Shown here piece after piece: positions 57,239 through 64,000 of a stretch of DNA of 64,000 bases (its first letter is position 1; each line of letters begins with the position of its first letter). Source of the stretch: Aliiglaciecola sp. 3_MG-2023 (GTDB taxonomy: Bacteria; Pseudomonadota; Gammaproteobacteria; Enterobacterales; Alteromonadaceae); contig NZ_JAUORV010000004.1 in NCBI RefSeq assembly GCF_030548205.1, positions 124,001 to 188,000 on the forward strand, in the 5' to 3' direction. The notes beneath the pieces were generated by a model that ran no database searches, was not told the DNA's origin, and was given only the letters and a program-made list of their open reading frames with translations. The translations under genes and the position numbers were made by a program.

Positions 57239-57517
57239 CTAAGCTATTTTGATTCGAACTACTTTCATCGCTTCAAATTCTATTCCCGCAACAGTCTCGA
57301 CTATTGGATAATAAGTAAGGTTCACCTGACAACCATTGAGATTTTTGTATTGCTTTTTACGTCTAAATTTAAAAGGCACATCTTGTCCTTCAACCATCAC
57401 TGTATTCATGATCCAGTCTTCATCTTTGCGTTGTACATGAGAAACTACTTTCATCATCTCAGAATGAATCAAATTATCATGTTTATCCAGTAGCTTGGAA
57501 ATGTTGGATTTGGCCAT
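57239..57517 (-). CDS. Small conserved-looking protein upstream of recO
   Basis: The 92-residue protein has the same orientation as recO, with a 5-base gap. It is basic at the N-terminus (MAKSNISKLLDKHDNLIHSE) with a beta-rich second half (VPFKFRRKKQYKNLNGCQVN, FEAMKVVRIKIA). There is no signal or membrane segment. I do not recognise a family. Tight spacing and sensible composition argue that it is real. It may belong to the recO operon or be a small nucleic-acid-binding protein, which is speculation. Confidence 0.65.
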   Translation of the reverse strand: MAKSNISKLLDKHDNLIHSEMMKVVSHVQRKDEDWIMNTVMVEGQDVPFKFRRKKQYKNLNGCQVNLTYYPIVETVAGIEFEAMKVVRIKIA

Positions 57518-57814
57518 AATCTTCTTAGTCTAAATGTTTAAGGTAAATAAAGGGTAACCAAAGCTAAGTAAAGGTACTTAAAGGCGAAATATTACCTCTT
57601 TATTCGCCTCTTCTATGGTTGCAGCAAGGCTATAATACCATTTACCGCATAAAAATGGACAATATTACGCAAACACCAGTTAACACGTTTCTGTAAAAGT
57701 ACTTGCGTCAAGAAAGAGCTCTTATACACATGGATTAATTTTTATACTAAAGTTGAATGGTCTTTAGAGGTGGTTTTGTTAAGATACGGGCTCTTCAATA
57801 CCTAGGCTAAAGTA
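57518..57814. other. Intergenic region with a hairpin, divergent promoters expected
   Basis: AGGCGAA (57582-57588) and TTCGCCT (57603-57609) form a 7-bp stem. TATAAT occurs at 57631-57636 on the plus strand without a matching -35. No coding signal is seen. Confidence 0.35.
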
Positions 57815-59275
57815 ATGTTTCAGAAGTGGCGAATATACTTCAAGAATAAGTTTATAGTCGCCATTGTTGCATTCATTTTTGCAGTGGCGCTTAGTGCAAC
57901 GATTTCGCTTTTAAAATCAGTGGAAAGGCAAAGTCTATTAGAACAGGAAAGCCTTACTCCAGCTTTAAATCTAATTTCCGAAGAAATCATCAAACCTCTC
58001 TATGTTGCCGAAACGATAGCGCGCGCCTCAAATCTTAAAAGCTTAATGAGCAACCCCGTGCTCGATGAAGTCGCTCTTAAACAGACATTGCAGCAGCTTT
58101 CAGAAGAGTTTAGAGTCGGTTTTTTTGTTGCCAATGAGAATAACCGAACCCAGTATAATTCAGATGGCTCAACTCTGGCTTTAGATATGAATAAAGTGGA
58201 GTGGTATTTCCGGGCCATGTATACAAACCAGGAAATTGTTGGTGTACTCGGCAATCGAGACGATATTCGTATTTATTACGATGTGAAAGTGCATAACGAC
58301 AACGGCGAGTTTCTTGGATTCATCGGACTCAATAAAAAGCTAACCACCTTTCTTAGTGCATTTGATAACTTTAAAAAGGAATTTGGTTATGACTTTGTTT
58401 TTGTGGATCACAATAACAACGTTGTACTGTCATCAGATTCTAATATAGTGGCTGACGGCAAACGCATCTTGCAACTAAATCAACTACCTTGGTATGCCCC
58501 CTATATAACCAAATATAATGATACTCAGGAACACCACAATTTCCTTGTGGAGGTAGCGGGAGAAGACTTCCTTATTGCTCAAGCAAACTTTGAGTCGTTA
58601 AACTGGAAAATGTTTCTAATCAATCCGTTAAAGGTGCGTCAAACTGCAACAACTGAAGACTTTGTTTTGCAAACGGCTTATATATCCATCGCCATATTTA
58701 CTGCAATTTTAATTATCTGGTTAATGGGTAAGTCGTTACAGGGTGAATTTGCAAGACGACACCAAATAGATCCCTTAACTCAACTTCCTAATAGAGCCCA
58801 CCTAGCATGGCACTATGAAAAATTTGCCAGACTAAACAAGTCGATTGCAGTGATAATGGTGGACTTAGATCACTTTAAGAATATAAACGATACCTACGGC
58901 CATAGCATCGGTGATAAAGCACTGTGTGAAGTTGCAAATTTACTGAAATCTTTACTCAGAGATATCGATATTGTTGCTAGATGGGGTGGAGAAGAATTCG
59001 TTATTCTCCTCCCTGCCGCTGATATAACCATTGCCAACCATATTGCCGACAGAGCCCGAAAGGTGATAGCTAAACATATTTTTACTGCGAATAATAAAGT
59101 GGTACAAATTACAGCGAGTTTAGGGGTAAGTGCAGACACCGGTAAATCAAATTTAATGCAATTGATTAATAATGCGGATGCAGCCTTGTATAAAGCCAAG
59201 AAAAGCGGACGAAATAAAGTCTGTACAGGCAGCATTACGGCAATCAATGAGCATAAAAAACAAGCTAACTCATGA
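57815..59275 (+). CDS. Membrane sensor diguanylate cyclase
   Basis: The 486-residue protein has TM1 (residues 14-31), a periplasmic Cache-like sensor (about 35-280) with EWYFRAMYTNQEIVG and DIRIYYDVKVHNDNGEFLGFIG, then TM2 (about 286-305) and a GGDEF domain with the active-site motif GGEEF (391-395). The product-inhibition site RxxD (R382-D385) is present exactly five residues before the active motif. So it should make c-di-GMP with feedback control, promoting attachment and biofilm. The ligand is unknown. It is monocistronic. Confidence 0.94.
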   Translation: MFQKWRIYFKNKFIVAIVAFIFAVALSATISLLKSVERQSLLEQESLTPALNLISEEIIKPLYVAETIARASNLKSLMSNPVLDEVALKQTLQQLSEEFRVGFFVANENNRTQYNSDGSTLALDMNKVEWYFRAMYTNQEIVGVLGNRDDIRIYYDVKVHNDNGEFLGFIGLNKKLTTFLSAFDNFKKEFGYDFVFVDHNNNVVLSSDSNIVADGKRILQLNQLPWYAPYITKYNDTQEHHNFLVEVAGEDFLIAQANFESLNWKMFLINPLKVRQTATTEDFVLQTAYISIAIFTAILIIWLMGKSLQGEFARRHQIDPLTQLPNRAHLAWHYEKFARLNKSIAVIMVDLDHFKNINDTYGHSIGDKALCEVANLLKSLLRDIDIVARWGGEEFVILLPAADITIANHIADRARKVIAKHIFTANNKVVQITASLGVSADTGKSNLMQLINNADAALYKAKKSGRNKVCTGSITAINEHKKQANS

Positions 59276-59393
59276 GTAAACACATCAACCTAACGTACAA
59301 TCAATCTGACTTACCTGTTGATTTGTATTACTAACCCGAAGCCTTTGATATACTCAGCGTCTATAAAAACAGCGTATTTTCAAAGGCGATGAA

Positions 59394-60044
59394 GTGGTTA
59401 AACCAATCTGGCGTAAAATAGTTTTAGTGTGTTGTGTTCAACTTTTAATGGCTTGTCAGCAAGAACCAGCTAAAACCGATGCTATGTTGTTCAGAGAAGC
59501 AACCATAACCAAAGCCCAAGTTCCACTCGACAAAGCCCTTAAGATACTCACCCCAGAAGTACAAAACCAGCCAATGGCCAATCTCGATAGCTTCATTGTT
59601 GCTAATCAAGGGTTACGTGACGCCCGACAAGTCTATGCAAATAACAATATAACCCATTATCAAGACAATAAATTAAATGAGTTAGAAGGAATTATTCATG
59701 CCGTAGAGCCTGAGCTTGTATCACAAGCAAAGGAACTATTGAATCAAACTGTTGATAAAACCGTTGAACTGCGCACGGAAATTGAAGAGGCAAAAAACCA
59801 ACCTTACAGTGCGCGGGGAAATGATACTGCGCAATTAGTCGAATTTCTTGGCAAACAGTATAACCAAGATGTTAAAGAGTGTTGTTTGAAACAACTATCG
59901 CAAATTGATCAGTTACTTAAAGATAAAACCAAAGAACATAGAGCGTTAATCATTCTAATTCGCTCAATCAATCAAGAACTCGCCCAGGTCATTAAGCAAA
60001 AAGACTATGCGCAAAAACTCAAAAATCAGATTCAAGCTTTTTAA
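59394..60044 (+). CDS. Predicted coiled-coil lipoprotein
   Basis: The 216-residue protein has a signal peptide and the lipobox LLMAC (Cys21). The start is GTG 59394, served by AAAGG at 59382-59386. The mature part is almost entirely helical and charged, with likely coiled coils (ELLNQTVDKTVELRTEIEEA; TKEHRALIILIRSINQELAQ). It has paired cysteines (VKECCLKQL). No known family is recognised. It is convergent with mutT, with which it overlaps by 26 bases. A role in the cell envelope is all the sequence supports. Confidence 0.75.
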   Translation: MVKPIWRKIVLVCCVQLLMACQQEPAKTDAMLFREATITKAQVPLDKALKILTPEVQNQPMANLDSFIVANQGLRDARQVYANNNITHYQDNKLNELEGIIHAVEPELVSQAKELLNQTVDKTVELRTEIEEAKNQPYSARGNDTAQLVEFLGKQYNQDVKECCLKQLSQIDQLLKDKTKEHRALIILIRSINQELAQVIKQKDYAQKLKNQIQAF

Positions 60045-60408
60045 TAATAGCTCGGTTGGCGTCGGGAAAAGTCAAATTACCTAGCTTGTTAATGGCAATC
60101 CACTGGGTAAGTTGCCCCTCTTTTCCAGAAGGTTCATTGCTGAATTGCTCAATAACTTGAATATGCAGACGTACTTGTTTGTCGCCATAGTCATGTTCAA
60201 TTAACATAAACTCTGACTGTGAAGTCACCTCTATACCAACTTCTTCAAGTAGCTCCCGTGACGTAGCCTGCTCAACGCTTTCACCGGCTTCGATTTTCCC
60301 TCCCGGAAACTCCCACAAGCCTCCTTGGTGCAAATCATCAGCCCGTTTACTGATAAATATTAGGTCACCACGCTTAATGACCCCCACTGCAACGTCTACA
60401 ATTTTCAT
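60019..60408 (-). CDS. mutT: 8-oxo-dGTP diphosphatase MutT
   Basis: The 129-residue Nudix hydrolase has the full Nudix box G-x5-E-x7-RELLEEVGI at residues 37-59. It also has LWEFPGGK before it and FPDANRAIIKKL at the end, matching MutT. It removes oxidised dGTP to prevent A:T to C:G changes. It lies downstream of secA on the same strand, as in E. coli, though a hairpin separates them. Confidence 0.94.
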   Translation of the reverse strand: MKIVDVAVGVIKRGDLIFISKRADDLHQGGLWEFPGGKIEAGESVEQATSRELLEEVGIEVTSQSEFMLIEHDYGDKQVRLHIQVIEQFSNEPSGKEGQLTQWIAINKLGNLTFPDANRAIIKKLESDF

Positions 60409-60421
60409 TTGCTATTTCCCA

Positions 60422-60450
60422 CAAAAAAAGGGCAATAAAGCCCTTTTTGT
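60422..60450 (-). terminator. Terminator after secA
   Basis: AAAAAAAGGGC-AATAAA-GCCCTTTTTGT forms a stem of about 10 bp with T tracts on both strands, between secA and mutT. mutT expression must come from read-through or its own start. Confidence 0.85.
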
Positions 60451-60464
60451 TTATCAAATAGTGC

Positions 60465-63185
60465 TTAGCTTAATTTACCGTGGCACTGTTTGTACTTTTT
60501 GCCTGAGCCGCAAGGACAAGGGTCATTACGACCTACTTTAGCGCCTTCACGCACTGTCGTTGTAGGCCCTGCAGCAGGGCTTTGCTCTGGTTCATCTACC
60601 GATTCATGTTCATAACTTTTTTTAACTTCGTCTGCTTGTCTGCGCTGTTCTTCAACGGCTTCAACATCAGATTCGGCTTTCACTCGTACTTTGCTAAGTA
60701 TATTAATCACTTCAACTTTGAGATTTTCTAGCATTTCAGAAAAGAGTTGGAAAGATTCGCGCTTATATTCCTGCTTAGGATTTTTCTGAGCATAGCCCCG
60801 TAAATGAATACCTTGACGTAGATGGTCCATCGCCGCTAAATGTTCTTTCCAAGCACTGTCGAGGTTTTGCAACATCACGGCTTTTTCAAATTGACGCATT
60901 ACGTCTGGGCCCACGGCCTCTTCTTTTTCTTTATAGGCATCGTTCACACTAGTGTGAATCTGCTCACGAAGTTTTTCTTCAAATAACTTGTCGTCTTCAT
61001 CAAGCCATTTTTGTATGGGCAATTCCAATAAGAAATCCCCTTGAATACGCTCTTCGAGGCCAGCAACATCCCACATTTCTTCGAGAGATTGGGGGGGAAT
61101 GTACTCGTCAATTACACTACTAACGACATCTTCCCGTATCGCCTGAATCGTCTCACTGATATCACCTTCATCTAACAACTCATTACGTTGTTCGTAGATA
61201 ACTTTCCGTTGGTCATTGGCTACATCATCATATTCTAACAACTGCTTACGCATATCGAAGTTACGGCCTTCAACTTTGCGCTGGGCATTTTCGATAGCAC
61301 GCGTTACCCACGGATGCTCAATTGCTTCACCGTGTTCCATGCCTAAGCGCTTCATCATATTGCCCATTTTTTCAGAGGCAAAAATGCGCATTAATGCATC
61401 TTCTAAGGATAAGTAAAAACGAGAAGAACCTGGGTCACCTTGACGACCAGAACGACCACGTAACTGGTTATCAATACGTCGTGATTCATGACGTTCTGTA
61501 CCAATAATATGGAGACCACCGGCATCAAGTACTTTTTTATGATCTTCTTCCCACTGCGCTTTAATCTTTGCCACTTTCTCAGGTTTAGGATCGTGAATTT
61601 TAGCAATTTCAGATTGCCAGTTACCACCTAACACGATATCTGTTCCACGACCGGCCATGTTGGTGGCGATTGTTACCGCTCCAGGGCGTCCCGCTTGGGC
61701 GACAATATCCGCTTCACGTAAATGTTGTTTGGCGTTCAATACTTCATGGGGAATTTTCGCTTTCTTCAAAACCCGCGACAGTAGCTCAGAGTTTTCGATG
61801 GAAACGGTACCTACCAAAGTAGGTTGTCCACGCTTAACACATTCTTTTATGTCTTCTACTATAGCTTCATACTTTTCTTCAGCTGTTAAGTAAATTAAAT
61901 CAGCTTTATCGTCACGAAGCATGGGTTTATTGGTCGGTATTACCACCGTTTCCAAACCATAGATATGGTTAAACTCAAATGCTTCGGTATCTGCAGTTCC
62001 TGTCATACCCGCCAATTTTTCGTATAGTCGGAAGTAATTCTGGAATGTAATAGAAGCAAGGGTTTGGTTTTCATTTTGAATTTTCACACCTTCTTTAGCT
62101 TCAACAGCTTGGTGTAATCCTTCTGACCAGCGACGCCCTTCCATAGTTCGGCCAGTATGCTCATCAACGATGACGATTTCATCACCATTAACAATGTAGT
62201 CGACATCTTTACTGAATAGTTTATGGGCTCTCAAAGCAGCGTTAACATGATGCAATAACGAGATATTTGAGGCCGCAAATAAGGACTCATCTTCTGGTAA
62301 AATACCATTGCGCTGTAAAATTTCTTCTACATGTACTTGACCACGTTCAGTCAGATGAATTTGTTTACCTTTTTCATCTATAGTGAAGTCCCCTTCACCT
62401 TCGCGTCCAGCTTCGTCACCTTCTTTATCTTCATCTGCTTGCTGAATTAGCTCAGGGATAATTAAGTTAATTTGACGATATAGTTCCGAACTATCTTCTG
62501 CTTGCCCAGAGATAATTAAGGGTGTTCTAGCTTCATCGATAAGGATTGAGTCAACTTCGTCTATTACTGCAAAGTACAGTTTCTTTTGTACTCTATCATT
62601 GGGACTGAACGCCATATTGTCGCGCAAATAATCGAAGCCAAATTCATTATTAGTACCATAGGTAATATCAGCGGCGTAAGCTTCTTTTTTCTCAGCATGA
62701 GACATACCAGGAACGTTACAACCCACGGTCATTCCTAAGAATTCAAATAACGGACGACTCCAGTCAGCATCACGTTTGGCCAGGTAGTCGTTGACCGTAA
62801 TAACATGCACACCTTTACCGGATAAACCATTTAAGTAAGCAGGTAACGTCGAGGTTAAGGTTTTACCCTCACCTGTACGCATTTCAGCGATTTTACCTTC
62901 ATGCAGTACCTGTCCACCCACCATTTGCACATCAAAATGACGCATGGAGAAAACTCGCTTACTGGCTTCTCTTACAACCGCAAAAGCTTCAATCAAGATA
63001 TCATCTAAACTTGCACCGTCTTCAATGCGTTGCTTAAACTCTACCGTTTTCCCTTTAAGTTGCTCATCATCTAAGGCTTCGAGTTCAGGCTCTAGGGCAT
63101 TAATTTCTACAACACGTTTGTTAAGTTTTTTTAACAGGCGGTCATTACGACTACCGAAAATTTTTCTGAATATACTCGAAAACAT
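60465..63185 (-). CDS. secA: Protein translocase ATPase SecA
   Basis: The 906-residue motor of the Sec pathway has Walker A in [17 protein letters not shown], the DEAD-like [21 protein letters not shown], motif [27 protein letters not shown] and the C-terminal zinc-binding tail [14 protein letters not shown] that contacts SecB. It uses ATP to push preproteins through SecYEG. Its operator-like upstream region holds a terminator from the M23 gene; the SecM-type arrest peptide of E. coli is not seen here. Confidence 0.99.
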   Translation of the reverse strand: MFSSIFRKIFGSRNDRLLKKLNKRVVEINALEPELEALDDEQLKGKTVEFKQRIEDGASLDDILIEAFAVVREASKRVFSMRHFDVQMVGGQVLHEGKIAEMRTGEGKTLTSTLPAYLNGLSGKGVHVITVNDYLAKRDADWSRPLFEFLGMTVGCNVPGMSHAEKKEAYAADITYGTNNEFGFDYLRDNMAFSPNDRVQKKLYFAVIDEVDSILIDEARTPLIISGQAEDSSELYRQINLIIPELIQQADEDKEGDEAGREGEGDFTIDEKGKQIHLTERGQVHVEEILQRNGILPEDESLFAASNISLLHHVNAALRAHKLFSKDVDYIVNGDEIVIVDEHTGRTMEGRRWSEGLHQAVEAKEGVKIQNENQTLASITFQNYFRLYEKLAGMTGTADTEAFEFNHIYGLETVVIPTNKPMLRDDKADLIYLTAEEKYEAIVEDIKECVKRGQPTLVGTVSIENSELLSRVLKKAKIPHEVLNAKQHLREADIVAQAGRPGAVTIATNMAGRGTDIVLGGNWQSEIAKIHDPKPEKVAKIKAQWEEDHKKVLDAGGLHIIGTERHESRRIDNQLRGRSGRQGDPGSSRFYLSLEDALMRIFASEKMGNMMKRLGMEHGEAIEHPWVTRAIENAQRKVEGRNFDMRKQLLEYDDVANDQRKVIYEQRNELLDEGDISETIQAIREDVVSSVIDEYIPPQSLEEMWDVAGLEERIQGDFLLELPIQKWLDEDDKLFEEKLREQIHTSVNDAYKEKEEAVGPDVMRQFEKAVMLQNLDSAWKEHLAAMDHLRQGIHLRGYAQKNPKQEYKRESFQLFSEMLENLKVEVINILSKVRVKAESDVEAVEEQRRQADEVKKSYEHESVDEPEQSPAAGPTTTVREGAKVGRNDPCPCGSGKKYKQCHGKLS

Positions 63186-63221
63186 CGCTTTAAAGCTTCC
63201 AATCTAATAGAGAGATAAAAC

Positions 63222-63247
63222 AATCGGCTCCCAATGGAGCCGATTTT
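63222..63247 (-). terminator. Terminator between the M23 gene and secA
   Basis: AATCGGCTCC-CAAT-GGAGCCGATT, a 10-bp stem, followed on the minus strand by TGTTTTATC. It lies 26 bases past the M23 stop. Confidence 0.8.
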
Positions 63248-63272
63248 CAAAATTACGTGGTTAAATTAGTTA

Positions 63273-64000
63273 TCACTTTCGATAAACATAGGGCAACGGG
63301 TCTTGCTGCTTACCATTTTTAATCACTTCGTAATGTACATGAACGCCTGTTGAACGTCCGGTACTACCCATAAGGGCTATTTCCTGACCTTTGGTGACCA
63401 CATCCCCAATCTTAACACTTATGCCTTGATTATGACCATAACGAGTAACCAAACCATTACCATGATCAATTTCTACCAATTGGCCATAACCATAACGTTC
63501 GCCTGCCCAAGTCACTAAACCAGCGCCGGTAGACACAACGGCATCGCCTTGTTTACCAGCGAAATCTAAACCTTTATGCATGGTTGGCAGGCCGCTAAAG
63601 GGGTCTTTTCTGACACCGTAATAAGAAGATAACCAACCAGAAGTAATAGGACGACCTTCTAAATGAGTCTGTTGGTCTATATGGTGATTCATCATGATAG
63701 ATTCAAGGGCAGCGAGTTGTTGAGTTTTACTATCTAAACTCTCAAGCATGGAGTCCATGCGTTCTAACAGCTCATTACTGCCTTCAATAGTAATCACTGA
63801 ATCTGTAATAGGACCACCAAGGTTATCCAATTCCTGAAAGCCAAATTCGTCTTGATTTAAGCCTGCCTGTTCAACCAATCTGGCGCCCAGAGCATTCACT
63901 CGTTGAATCTGACTCTGTACATCAGCCAAGTTAAGCATGATGCCAGCCAACTGTTGTTGTGTTGCAGATTTTAGTTCTGTTACGTCTCGTTGTTGCTCAA
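63273..64000 (-). CDS. M23 family metallopeptidase, C-terminal part (5' end outside window)
   Basis: The frame is open to the window end with no stop, so the start lies beyond 64000; the TTG at 63948-63950 is internal. The visible part has a coiled-coil region and then a LytM/M23 domain with the zinc ligands in HKGLDFAG (H-x3-D) and HVHYEV (H-x-H). It also has TSGWLSSYYGVRKDPFSG and RYGHNQGISVKIGD. Such proteins cut peptidoglycan cross-links or activate amidases. It is upstream of secA, where related genomes carry an M23 gene next to lpxC. Confidence 0.93.
   Translation of the reverse strand, partial: EQQRDVTELKSATQQQLAGIMLNLADVQSQIQRVNALGARLVEQAGLNQDEFGFQELDNLGGPITDSVITIEGSNELLERMDSMLESLDSKTQQLAALESIMMNHHIDQQTHLEGRPITSGWLSSYYGVRKDPFSGLPTMHKGLDFAGKQGDAVVSTGAGLVTWAGERYGYGQLVEIDHGNGLVTRYGHNQGISVKIGDVVTKGQEIALMGSTGRSTGVHVHYEVIKNGKQQDPLPYVYRK

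Overview
The window is a chromosomal segment of a marine gammaproteobacterium, most likely an Alteromonadaceae member (Glaciecola/Paraglaciecola/Aliiglaciecola-like). This rests on gene content and order: lpoA-yraN-diaA-dolP divergent from rsmI, rplM-rpsI followed by petABC and sspAB, recO-pdxJ-acpS-rlmD-relA-mazG, and many TonB-dependent receptors. Base composition is moderately AT-rich throughout. I saw no tRNA, rRNA, IS element, prophage or CRISPR array.

Layout. 1-2.7 kb: end of transaldolase, pgi and a small DUF3545 gene. 2.7-8.5 kb: a minus-strand threonine operon thrL-thrA-thrB-thrC-ung, with a readable Ile/Thr-rich leader peptide, an attenuator and a consensus MetJ box in the promoter. 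8.7-14.1 kb: an FNR-box-preceded universal stress protein, a MarR regulator, a frameshifted small membrane gene, a siderophore-interacting reductase, a ChaC-type cyclotransferase and an OprC/NosA-like copper TonB receptor.

14.1-29.7 kb is the most distinctive region. A minus-strand run glpK - TonB receptor - tryptophan-halogenase-like flavoprotein - SapC-like protein - sodium/solute symporter - glycerol-3-phosphate dehydrogenase faces a GlpR-type repressor. Beyond the repressor lie a GH36 alpha-galactosidase and a divergent GH42 beta-galactosidase. Neither galactosidase has a signal peptide, and GlpR-like half-sites (ATGTTCG type) recur at glpK, glpR and the galactosidase promoter region. I infer a system that imports intact galactosylglycerols, such as the digalactosylglycerol head group of thylakoid lipids or red-algal floridoside, and cleaves them in the cytoplasm to galactose plus glycerol. 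The glycerol is then burned through GlpK and GlpD.

29.7-43.3 kb: a stand-alone receiver protein, aceK, a D-cysteine-desulfhydrase-like PLP enzyme, pnuC, a carboxynorspermidine synthase/decarboxylase pair, an EamA exporter, apbE, rsmI, and the lpoA-yraN-diaA-dolP envelope/replication cluster. 43.3-48.5 kb: sspAB, the cytochrome bc1 operon petABC and rplM-rpsI, all on the minus strand. 48.9-64 kb: a secreted chymotrypsin-fold protease with a PA-domain insertion and a GlyGly-CTERM tail, the recO-to-mazG operon, a diguanylate cyclase, a lipoprotein, mutT, secA and the start of an M23 peptidase that runs off the window.
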